DNA from: Branchinecta lynchi
Taxonomy: Eukaryota; Arthropoda; Branchiopoda; Anostraca; Branchinectidae
Direction of reading: 5' to 3'
Length of the DNA stretch: 64,000 bases
Assembly (NCBI GenBank): GCA_023053575.1
Contig: JAKZAP010000008.1
Span: 3,242,715-3,306,714 of the forward strand
Shown: piece after piece, positions 22,801-27,689 of the stretch
Layout: each line of letters begins with the position of its first letter
Numbering within the stretch: position 1 is the stretch's first letter
Made by a program: the position numbers and the translations under genes
Notes under the pieces: generated by a model
What the model saw: only the letters and a program-made list of their open reading frames with translations
What the model was told of the DNA's origin: nothing
Databases searched by the model: none

Positions 22801-25461
22801 AATTTTCACCAACGGGTTTTTTCTCAGATCAACCATTTTGCTTTTATTAGTATTGCCACCGGAATATGATATGATATGCAGGCCCGTATCCAGGAATTTA
22901 TTTCGGGGGGGGGGGTGCCTTTCGGGGGAGGGTTTTGCCTGCTGGTCGGACAAAAAAGTACAAAAACACACAGATCAGAGGGAAAAGCCTATAAAAATTA
23001 TTATTTTTGTATGTTTCGGGGGGGGGGTCAACCCCCTCCCTGAATACGGCCTTGATGATATGATGTAATATTTATTGCAAAAAGCCAACTGGCCATAGCA
23101 ACTACAACAAAAATAAAATCATGTAGAAGAAAAACAAAACAAGAAACAATAGAAGGTGGAAATCCTAGATATGACTTAATAACACATACATTAGGTACTT
23201 CCGATGCTTCGGTGCCAACCGGACGAACACCGCCAAATTTCTCATTACTGCGAAACACTTATCTCCAGGCAGATCTACTAACCCTTCCTCCCCTGAAGCA
23301 CACCTCCCAAATATTTCCTCCCTCAATCCCCCCAACTCACCACATTCGCACATAAAATGAAGGCTACATAGTGTACGAGTGTAAAAACTGTAAAAGTGTA
23401 AAATGTACAGAGTGTTGCGCGGGCATTGCGCGGTGTAAATTCCGAAAGTTCCGGGCGCTAGGAGAGGTGCAGCCGCCACATGGTTGTCTCGAGGAGATGA
23501 CGGAGGTTCTTTGATGATGATGGTTATCGATTTGTGGTAAAGGTAGGTATAATGACCAGTAAACGGCCATGACGAAAACACCGGCTACCATAGACTTTGA
23601 AACATACAGTAACTGAATTTTTCAACACCACGGATCAAAACAAACAACATAGTAGAAAGCAAATCTTTTCTTTTACTTGAACTCCCAGAATTGTCAGACC
23701 GCATTGAATTAATTTTATCTTTCAAGGTGGCCGGTTTTTTGGTCTTCATACTCAAGCTGACTTTTAAAGAAAAGTCTTACGCGGCGACACTGTGACAGAA
23801 AACTTTATGTTCGTCGCAATCAGCACCTGAAAATGGTCTTGCACATGCAAAATTCATGGCGACTGAATAGTAGTGTTGGGCGATATTCAATATCGATAAC
23901 GATATATCGATATATCGGACCCAATATCGATATCGAATATCGAAACGTAAATATCGATATCGAAAACGATATTTTTTCATTCATAATTATTGTAAATAAT
24001 CCAACATAACCTACATTTATATATCCGAAATCGGACTAATATGTTTTCGTAATTCAGTTCTTATTTATTCGGAGTCTGGTATGATGCAGATGCTATTTAA
24101 CGACAATTTCGTTAGTAAATTTTGGCGAAACGAGAAGTATCCTATCGCGAAACAGACTAAAAAAATATCGATATCGATATATCGATTATCGAATATCGAA
24201 AGTGAAAATATCGATATATCGAAAAATCCAAATATCGCCCAACACTACTGAATAGCTTTTCATTGACTTATTCATTGTAAAGAGTCAGAGCAAGTTTCAA
24301 GGGCCGTTGTACTGGTCACTGTCTAGAATCGGCGCAAAAGCCAAATGATTGTGGAGCGCATAAATAAGAGGCTTGAAGGTTGAGTAAATTTTGCAGACGT
24401 CAAAACGACCTTCGATATGGGTTTGCAACTGCTCGATTTGGTATACTTCACCCGCGACCAGCTGTATGAAGATTTCCTAGCCAAAATCATCAGTGACGAA
24501 ACCGCAACGGGCGAAGAAGTCAAGTAAGTCTTGAGTTCATTCGTAGTGTATTGTTCTACATCGTTGGAGGATCTTTGAATCCGATTCCAGCTTCCGCTCT
24601 CCACAAATTCGAAGTGAATTGGTTTGATTTACAAGCCGTTAGCGGACTAGCCGCAATAGGCCAAGTAAGAATGAAGAAATGCATCAGGAGGCCTACAGCG
24701 AAATAACAAATAATGTAGTTCCTTTTCATCCACTTCTCATCGAGATATCCTGAAATGGATCAAATGTCAGATATATGGTGAAGCATATTCGAGGATCTTT
24801 TTTTTTTTTTTTTTTTTTTTTATTGCCGCGTAGCATCTTTTCCGTTCTTCCTGTCCAATATGATTTGGCCAGGTGACTCCAACGGTCCTAACATCTCGTA
24901 TTTTAATTTTTTTTTTTTTTTTTTCAATGACCGACCTATATATTTAGGGTCACTAAACCTACACTTTCCTCTATCTCTACATTTAATATTTTAATATGCT
25001 TTCTTATTCCCTCTTTTAACCCTTATTTCTCATTTTACCATTTTCAACACATCGTTAAAGCCTTTTCTTTACTTCGATTCGACGATCTTTGAGTCTGACT
25101 ATAGCTTCTGCGCACCACGAAATTCTCACAACTAAAGTTCGATTATTTTCTATTTCTACCGAAGAAGTTGATGCTGCCATCTGTGGTAGTTCGCATGCGT
25201 CAAAGCCGAAGATAGCTATGTGGTTAGACTATAAACGTCGAAAGCTTTCGTTTGGGTGCAGAAAGGTAAAGAAAGCACCAGAGATGTTTGGTAGAGGACA
25301 GTTAACTAATGCTCTATTAAAAAATTGCTATCATTGATGTAAGTTGCTTCTTAATTTTCCACCAGGCACGGAACAGAAATATAAGTTCGGGGTTCGAGCT
25401 TCTTGCGGCTCAAGTTGGCAGTTTGTGTGAGCTAGTGCCAATATTGCCAGAGAACCTGTGA
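1837..25461 (+). CDS. CNTD1: CNTD1, cyclin N-terminal domain-containing protein 1 (whole gene, 8 exons)
   Basis: Coding exons are 1837-1876, 2844-2894, 13225-13399, 15279-15438, 21893-22094, 24397-24523, 24591-24664 and 25366-25461, about 307 residues against about 330 in the human protein. CNTD1 is a cyclin-fold protein of meiotic prophase that helps turn MutS-gamma-marked recombination intermediates into crossovers; nematode COSA-1 is its counterpart. The match rests on collinear blocks: SYMLCEKL and SLELFERF in the first cyclin box, LRLVSCIQIASK, then SPTTLLVYYET, then LQLLDLVYF. All introns are GT-AG. Phases agree at six of seven junctions (1-1, 1-1, 2-2, 0-0, 1-1, then a mismatch, 0-0). 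The mismatch is between exons 6 and 7, where the frame is off by one base. Introns 2, 4 and 5 (10.3, 6.5 and 2.3 kb) are mostly transposons. The frame error could be a sequencing or assembly fault, an allele, or decay of the gene. Confidence 0.8.
2528..2745. repeat. 111-bp local tandem duplication
   Basis: Two diverged copies offset by about 111 bp share the phrase taagctcta..acctt and then a run like cagttagtcacatagctggtt. It lies in CNTD1 intron 1. No function is suggested. Confidence 0.5.
2844..2894 (+). CDS. CNTD1: CNTD1 exon 2
   Basis: A 51-nt exon between a strong polypyrimidine acceptor (TTTCTTTTTCTAG) and a perfect GTAAGT donor. It reads NDVWNDPLNQLGHGDF and enters and leaves in phase 1, matching exons 1 and 3. 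Such clean boundaries around a short open frame are unlikely by chance. Confidence 0.65.
2985..3743 (+). repeat. 137-bp-monomer hairpin element, copy ii
   Basis: About five monomers. The phrase catgtcttcttacccctaaa recurs at 3192, 3329 and 3466, exactly 137 bp apart. The right end carries a GACGGACGGACAGAC simple repeat (about 3665-3690) and then the palindrome TTTTGGGATCCCAAAA at 3728-3743. This is the cleanest copy for defining the palindromic end. Confidence 0.85.
3744..4470. repeat. MITE of the GTTTAACTGAAAAG family, inverted arrangement
   Basis: The left part (about 3745-3990) runs in + and the right part (about 4275-4470) is the same element in -, ending ..ggcttttcggttaaaattt. The body phrase ttgaattatttg..gcctagtg and the phrase acggccgtcccca match copies at 18.8-20.4 kb and 63.1 kb. 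Terminal sequences are worn here. Confidence 0.55.
4115..4790. repeat. Direct duplication of about 160 bp with homopolymer G and C tracts
   Basis: The segment starting cattccgttac..gacaaaag at 4151 recurs at 4600 (offset 449 bp) with about 90% identity by eye. G and C homopolymers at 4120-4131 and 4518-4538 flank one copy. The sequence at 4117 resembles a hAT-type terminus, but no matching right end was found. Confidence 0.5.
5547..6390 (+). repeat. 149-bp-monomer hairpin element
   Basis: It opens with a near-perfect palindrome at 5547-5574 (12-bp arms AGTGGAGTGTTC and GAACATTCCACT, 4-nt loop). The core GGGCCCAGATTGCCCA then recurs at 5755, 5904, 6055, 6198 and 6313, a period of about 149 bp that falls off at the end. 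Poly-C tracts occur in each unit. It interrupts the LINE reverse-transcriptase frame. The right end is uncertain. Confidence 0.65.
7631..7990. mobile_element. TIR element (AGGCGTATTC family), copy A
   Basis: Terminal inverted repeats AGGCGTATTCTTGCCG and CGGCGAAAATACGCCT, flanked by TAT on both sides. The interior is rich in CTCC/GGAG. No open frame, so it is non-autonomous. It is inserted in the LINE 3' region. Copy B is at 22273-22790 in inverted orientation relative to this one. Confidence 0.8.
8385..8500 (+). mobile_element. LINE 3' end fragment with CCGC..GCGG-type hairpin
   Basis: The sequence ttccatttactccgttcttg followed by aacgggttataaag matches the 3' UTR end seen in clearer copies at 13990-14245, 33390-33700 and 61620-61850. 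The rest of the 8150-8740 interval holds nothing recognised. Confidence 0.4.
8745..9228 (+). repeat. 137-bp-monomer hairpin element, copy iii
   Basis: About three monomers (gccggattttggggtgaattac, accccagaatggagtct), then the GACGGACGGACAGATGGAC simple repeat near 9160 and a worn terminal palindrome (CGGGATCCAA near 9218). It ends about 90 bp before a 144-bp-family element. Confidence 0.75.
9540..9655 (-). repeat. tRNA-like (SINE-type) promoter sequence
   Basis: On the reverse strand, TGGCCCCGTGGTAGAGC fits a pol III A box with one mismatch, and GGATCGGTCCC about 35 nt later is a weak B box in a small stem-loop. The block interrupts a 144-bp-family monomer between ccggaaactat and caaatctcgtg, as an inserted SINE would. 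No anticodon stem of normal shape forms, so it is not called a tRNA gene. Confidence 0.35.
10140..10890. repeat. 24-bp minisatellite with about 186-bp higher-order period
   Basis: The unit is TCTACCGGAATTTTGCTCAG plus about 4 bases. Because 24 is a multiple of three, every frame is open for long stretches, which gives spurious reading frames. A longer pattern (ggaggatgga..ggatctaccggacttcgcc) recurs near 10423, 10608 and 10795. Confidence 0.85.
10891..11565. other. Unidentified intronic sequence with a short open frame
   Basis: The frame that runs through the minisatellite stays open to 11169 and reads, for example, MALAHNLPERFLQTDNIAVY. No splice sites or family motif support it as an exon. 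The rest holds nothing recognised. Confidence 0.3.
11566..11912. mobile_element. hAT-type element with 8-bp duplication CTAGTAAC
   Basis: Target duplications CTAGTAAC lie at 11558-11565 and 11913-11920. The ends are CAGGGGCGTCAACT and, inverted on the right, CAGAGGCGTTACTA. The left arm carries long G tracts. The interior is a tandem of gtcggttttt/gaaaatc motifs. It has no transposase frame, so it is non-autonomous. Confidence 0.85.
11921..12520. other. No gene or named repeat seen
   Basis: AT-rich sequence with short tcggtaaaac-type repeats near 12440-12495. Some of the phrasing around 12130-12250 (cgatgtcgc, aatcgcc) recalls 16.3 and 18.6 kb, but it is too diverged to define an element. 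Confidence 0.4.
13225..13399 (+). CDS. CNTD1: CNTD1 exon 3, first cyclin box
   Basis: Acceptor CTGTTTTAG, donor GTAATC. The peptide has amphipathic helices of the cyclin fold: DLLEDWIVCLWKE, then VISKISYMLCEKLKQP, then YHSLELFE. This aligns with the human region reading FLLSEQ and AVEILERF. It ends in phase 2, which exon 4 completes to Arg. Confidence 0.85.
13538..13880 (-). repeat. 137-bp-monomer hairpin element, copy iv
   Basis: Starts with the palindrome TTTGGGATCCCAAAA (13538-13552), followed by a CCGTCCGTCCGTCCGTCC tract (13603-13620) and then two monomers. It lies between CNTD1 exons 3 and 4. Confidence 0.8.
13990..14245 (+). mobile_element. 5'-truncated LINE 3' end: conserved C-terminus, hairpin, TTAC tail
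   Basis: A short frame reads VTYLDVSSSLSKIIDN and then AHDLLHCFLADD and stops. About 70 bp later comes a hairpin with CCGCTTT and GGCGGG arms, then ttataaataaa and a (TTAC)n tail. Reverse-strand copies at 33390-33700 and 61620-61850 keep the same peptide, hairpin and tail, so these are retrotransposon 3' ends. Confidence 0.65.
14395..14625 (+). mobile_element. 5'-truncated LINE 3' UTR with AATAAT tail
   Basis: About 90% identical by eye to 63775-63990 (..gcactgattagtttgtttat..gttttgaaggattcaaataaa). Both end in ATAATAATAA-type tails, as expected for target-primed insertions. No coding sequence remains. Confidence 0.65.
14626..14830 (-). repeat. 137-bp-monomer fragment, copy v
   Basis: Two partial monomers (cgcccagtatccggctgaaac, gaggcatgctgaatccg) directly after the LINE tail, so the LINE seems to have inserted in or beside it. 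Confidence 0.6.
15086..15150. repeat. 144-bp-family right terminus, orphan
   Basis: CAAGTGCCATATGAGC is present but is followed at once by GAGAGAGAGA and an A/T-rich tail like a reverse-strand LINE end. No other part of the element is present. Confidence 0.4.
15279..15438 (+). CDS. CNTD1: CNTD1 exon 4
   Basis: The acceptor ends in CTCAACAG and the donor is GTATAA. The exon completes the ERF motif of the first cyclin-fold helix pair and carries AWEELKARNKEQMLLRLVSC followed by IQIASK, the most conserved stretch of the family (human LRLVSCVQLASK). It starts in phase 2 and ends in phase 0. Confidence 0.9.
15596..15710. repeat. Small foldback sequence
   Basis: Arms CTACTGGGATTAATCTTATC and GACAAGATTAATCCCAGTAG lie about 40 bp apart. 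This is a strong hairpin about 160 bp after CNTD1 exon 4. It may be a tiny MITE; no target duplication was recognised. Confidence 0.6.
16348..18470 (-). pseudogene. CR1/L2-like LINE, reverse transcriptase with FTDD box, 5'-truncated
   Basis: One frame, 18457 down to 16661 (about 598 codons), covers the linker after the endonuclease and the whole reverse transcriptase. In order it has LRPISKTMIFSKVFEGF, FGFRPGHSTIHYL, DLIKAFDYLDH, GAPQGTRLGP and the catalytic box KFTDDLTL. A 1- or 2-nt slip near 16680 moves the C-terminus (RYLNSFVPYFTKHFN) into another frame ending at 16488. The endonuclease is missing. The 3' UTR ends in a (ATTG)n tail near 16350-16375. It sits in CNTD1 intron 4. The relation to CR1/L2-type clades is inferred from motif order. 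Confidence 0.85.
18836..20363. repeat. Cluster of GTTTAACTGAAAAG-family MITEs
   Basis: A partial copy starts at 18836. A reverse copy runs about 19020-19465, a forward copy about 19459-19860, and a near-complete forward copy 19912-20363. Ends are AAGTTTAACTGAAAAG and CTTTTCAGTTAAACTTTAA. Shared body phrases include atatctgcggccgtc, gaaattctactacgacg and gcattttcagcgg. Copies are nested end to end. None encodes protein. Confidence 0.75.
20398..21756. mobile_element. Long foldback element, copy 1, 10-bp target duplication
   Basis: Duplications ATCCTCCGCT (20388-20397) and ATCCTCCACT (21757-21766) flank ends GGGTTGGACTAAAACC and, inverted, GGGATCAACTAAAACC. Inverted arms of more than 200 bp contain CTAAAACCAGGAAGGG and TAAAACGAGGAAGG modules. 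The middle repeats the same modules in both orientations (gttgccgacccctcgctgg and its complement). No transposase is present. Length of duplication, GGG start and long arms recall Mutator-like elements, which is an inference. It ends 137 bp before CNTD1 exon 5. Confidence 0.85.
21893..22094 (+). CDS. CNTD1: CNTD1 exon 5
   Basis: Acceptor TTTTTTGTGTAG, donor GTAACA. It encodes about 67 residues with VRVLDIVRFRVSPTTLLVYY, matching the human block VLKSLNFRINLPTPLAYVE. It enters in phase 0 and leaves in phase 1. A foldback transposon ends only 137 bp upstream (21756), so the polypyrimidine tract is intact but the intron is crowded. Confidence 0.88.
22273..22790. mobile_element. TIR element (AGGCGTATTC family), copy B
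   Basis: Ends AGGCGTATTCTCGCCGTTC and GAACGGCGAGAATCCGCCT, with CTA on both flanks. The interior around 22590-22680 is the reverse complement of part of copy A (the caaaaccaaaaataa and gacgaattagtctgga phrases). An (AAT)n run lies inside. Non-coding. Confidence 0.8.
22879..23054. mobile_element. hAT-type MITE with duplication ATGATATG
   Basis: ATGATATG at 22871-22878 and again at 23055-23062. Ends CAGGCCCGTATCCAGG and, inverted, CAAGGCCGTATTCAGG. Poly-G tracts lie near both ends. It is only 176 bp and landed in the tail of the LINE fragment that follows. Confidence 0.8.
23060..23370 (-). pseudogene. LINE C-terminal fragment with zinc-binding residues
   Basis: Reads FMCECGELGGLREEIFGRC and later DKCFAVMRNLAVFVRLA in -. 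It matches the fragment at 56227-56590 (ICHCEELKELRKEVFG, SKCFGELRRLGRFLKLA). Such C-terminal Cys-rich ends are found in several LINE clades. The upstream half to about 23590 may be more of the same. Confidence 0.6.
23871..24247. mobile_element. hAT-type element with duplication CTGAATAG and ATCGATA-rich arms
   Basis: CTGAATAG at 23863-23870 and 24248-24255 bounds perfect ends TAGTGTTGGGCGATATT and AATATCGCCCAACACTA. Both arms are dense in ATCGATAT palindromes, so the element can fold into an unusually self-complementary structure. It ends 150 bp before CNTD1 exon 6. Confidence 0.9.
24397..24523 (+). CDS. CNTD1: CNTD1 exon 6
   Basis: Acceptor ATTTTGCAG. It contains GLQLLDLVYFTRDQLYEDFL, matching human LTLLDLVYLLHEPIYESLL. 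The donor is GTAAGT at 24524, leaving two bases of a split codon. If it is not spliced there, the frame stops at once (TAA at 24525-24527). An hAT insertion ends about 140 bp upstream (24247). Confidence 0.85.
24591..24664 (+). CDS. CNTD1: CNTD1 exon 7, frame mismatch
   Basis: Acceptor GATTCCAG, donor GTAAGA. Only one of its frames is open: SALHKFEVNWFDLQAVSGLA, similar to the human EKFTSVKEDFMLLAVGIIAA region. That frame needs a phase-1 upstream exon, while exon 6 ends in phase 2. Read in phase with exon 6 it stops after about a dozen codons. The preceding intron is only 67 bp. A related copy of the acceptor region sits at 25078-25130. Confidence 0.55.
24798..25077 (-). mobile_element. Poly(A)-tailed retroposon(s) with 11-bp target duplication
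   Basis: ATTCGAGGATC (24787-24797) and ATTCGACGATC (25078-25088) flank a block that begins with about 25 T on the + strand. A second T run lies at 24907-24924, suggesting two minus-strand insertions, one in the other. It lies in the last CNTD1 intron. The body is not recognised; it may be a SINE or a LINE end. Confidence 0.7.
25089..25337 (+). other. Possible decoy exon after CNTD1 exon 7
   Basis: The acceptor region of exon 7 (ggatctttga..agctt) is repeated here, followed by an open frame SAHHEILTTKVRLFSISTEE with a GTAAAG donor at about 25266. It lacks the family residues of exon 7. It could be an alternative exon or a decayed duplication. Confidence 0.3.
25366..25461 (+). CDS. CNTD1: CNTD1 exon 8, C-terminus
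   Basis: Acceptor TTTTCCACCAG. It joins exon 7 in phase 0 and reads ARNRNISSGFELLAAQVGSL followed by CELVPILPENL and a TGA at 25459-25461. This corresponds to the human stretch with HECWSQVVGHLQSITGI. No AATAAA is seen before the foldback element starting at 25507. Confidence 0.6.
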   Translation, partial: ARNRNISSGFELLAAQVGSLCELVPILPENL

Positions 25462-25506
25462 TGATTGGGCACAAAGCCTGTGACACGAAACTGGGTCCTC
25501 TTTACC

Positions 25507-26037
25507 GGGATCGACTAAAACCAGGAAGGGACGGGAACGCGAGAAAAGCAGGAAGGCATACTAAAACCAGGAAGGGCATACTAAAACGAGGAAGGCTGTC
25601 GCCAGAATTCGCCGCACCGTTCCCTTCCTCTATTTAGTATTCTTTGAGGGGTCGGCAAGTTTTCAAATTCAAAGTGCACCATCCCTTTCTCGTTTTAGTA
25701 TCCTGACATGGGAGTTCAGTCAGGGGTCGGCAACTATAAAAATTGTAATTCATCTTTTTTCTCGTTCTGACGGTAGGCGACTAAAATCCTCCGAGTCCAG
25801 CGAGGGGTCAGCAACTATAATAATTCTATAACGAGGAAGGGATGGTGAACTTTAGGTCTGAAAAGTTCCCGACCCCTCGAAGAATACTAAACAGAGGAAG
25901 GGAACGGCGCAGCTTATGAGCTTTTCGCAGCCTTGAATTCAGGTGACATCCTTTCTCGTTTTAGTATGCCCGTCCTGGTTTTAGTATGCCTTCCTGCTTT
26001 TCGCGCGTTCCCTTCCCTTCCTGGTTTTAGTCGGTCC
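25507..26037. mobile_element. Long foldback element, copy 2, 10-bp target duplication
   Basis: CCTCTTTACC at 25497-25506 and 26038-26047 is an exact 10-bp duplication. Ends are GGGATCGACTAAAACC and, inverted, GGGACCGACTAAAACC. The same modules as copy 1 are present, but the centre is shorter. It lies 46 bp after the CNTD1 stop codon, so it may affect 3'-end formation. Confidence 0.9.
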
Positions 26038-26275
26038 CCTCTTTACCAACTATTAACAAGAAACCTTCATAAGATATAAAAGAAATTTTGATGATCCTAT
26101 GTTTCTTTTGCGCTCTTATCAGTCGCACAATTCTGGCTAGCTTCATCGAAAACCTGTGACGAATCGTCAAATTCTGCCACCAGTGGCGGCGACGGCTAGG
26201 GCCAGATACACCGATGCGGTTGCAACTAAATACGGCCCTGCCCGAGCTTCTTGGTATTTCGTGCCGACAAGTATA

Positions 26276-26400
26276 TAATAATAATAATAATGTACTTTAT
26301 TTCCTTAATAGCTTTTATTATACACGCACTGGATCGTCATTCACGCAAATAAAAGGTTTGAATCCAGCTGACCATTCACTCCAAAAGAAATTAAAAACCG
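26276..26400 (-). mobile_element. LINE 3' end stub with AAT tail
   Basis: (AAT)n at 26276-26291 is followed by tgtactttatttccttaatag, matching the 3' end of the large LINE at 27690. It is a very short 5'-truncated insertion. Confidence 0.5.
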
Positions 26401-26431
26401 GGATTTTCGGTTTTTTTTCAGCTAGTTATAC

Positions 26432-26592
26432 CTCTAAGATGATGTGCGAGGGATAATATAATTTTCGACATTTCGCTTGCACTTCCAGGAAACCGTATTT
26501 GAGAGAGTCCTTCCGTCCTGAGGTTGGTTTGCCGGAAGTGCAATCGAAATATCAGAAATTGTATTTATCCCACGCACATCATCTTAGAGGGA
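26432..26592. repeat. Inverted repeat around GATGATGTGCG
   Basis: Left arm ctctaagatgatgtgcgaggg..cttgcacttccagg, right arm ccggaagtgcaatcg..cgcacatcatcttagagg. A related single arm is at 62535-62600 in the last WDR18 intron of the window. Probably a dispersed foldback element. Confidence 0.6.
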
Positions 26593-26752
26593 TAAATAAA
26601 AAAAAAAAGAGGTATAAATAGCAGATCAAGAGAAAACCCCGCAAATCACTGTTTTCTATTTCTTTTGTCGCAATAAATCTGATAAGACTCAGGGGCGGAT
26701 CCAGGGGGGGGGCGAGGGGGGCGATCGCCCCCCTAGACGGGCTGCATTTTTT

Positions 26753-27660
26753 TTGTTTTGTTTACTGCACTTACGGAAGTCTGCATTAATGCATGACTTA
26801 GATCATAAGCAAGATGATCTAAAATGGAATAAGCAAGTTGACAGCATGCTTAAAAAAGGTAATATGGCAATCCGGTCACTTAAACTCCTGGCCCGTTATG
26901 GAGTACCCACTGACCATCTGTTGGTAATTTTTGTGACTTTTGTTCGTCCAACCCTGGAATACTGTTGCCAGGTTTGGCATTTCGGGTTGACCCGGGATCA
27001 GGCGGATATACTCGAACGGGTGCAGTATAGAGCCCTCCTTGTGGCCTCGAAGTCCCCTAAAGTCCCATTTTTCGAATTGTTGAAAAGATTTAATTTAGAA
27101 TTGTTAGCACAGCGCCGAAAAAAGTTGTGTTTCAGTTTTGGTCTAAAAACGTTGGAGAGCCCTGGCCTACGAGAAATTCTTCCCCCTGCATATCTACCTA
27201 TTAGGCCAAGACCGGCACGAGCTGCTGCCCAGCCTGTTCCAAAGTTGCAGCCAGTACCCTGTTCCCATGACCGATACAGAAAAAGTTTTGTTCCTTCGTT
27301 CACTGACCTTTTTTAACGGGCATTCCGAACCACCTCCATAATTTAATCGTATTTTTGTGTGTGTTGTTATTGAATTGTAAATATAATAATTTTTGATATT
27401 ATCTAGTTTTTAGTTTGGGGTGAATTTGACCGAATTATGAGTTTTGTTTATAGATGTTTTGATAAGTTGACATGTTACGTATGATTGAAGGTTTTACTTA
27501 GAGTTTTATTGTGAGATACATGTACACCAAATGAATAACATTAGTTATAGTTGTTTTAACATTAGTTAATTGTTAAGTTATACATGACGGAAGAAATTCA
27601 ATGTTCGGCTTCGTCCGTGAGCGAATTTTTGAAAATAAATTGAATTGAATTGAATCGAAT
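26753..27660 (+). pseudogene. LINE 3' fragment (reverse-transcriptase thumb and C-terminus)
   Basis: An open frame to 27316 starts in the palm/thumb boundary (DLKWNKQVDSMLKKGN) and continues VRPTLEYCCQVWHFGLTRDQ, to the terminal RYRKSFVPSFTDLF. The 3' UTR ends in a GAATT repeat near 27640-27660. It was 5'-truncated on insertion. Closest by eye to the LINE at 50345-52501. Confidence 0.8.
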
Positions 27661-27689
27661 GTTCTAACTACTGTAACTAGACTCTAGAA

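Noticed and set aside
24591..24640. CNTD1 ending at exon 6 (GEEVK then TAA)
   Set aside because: A consensus GTAAGT donor overlaps the stop, and exons 7 and 8 keep family-like sequence and join in phase with each other, so continuation is more likely despite the frame mismatch.
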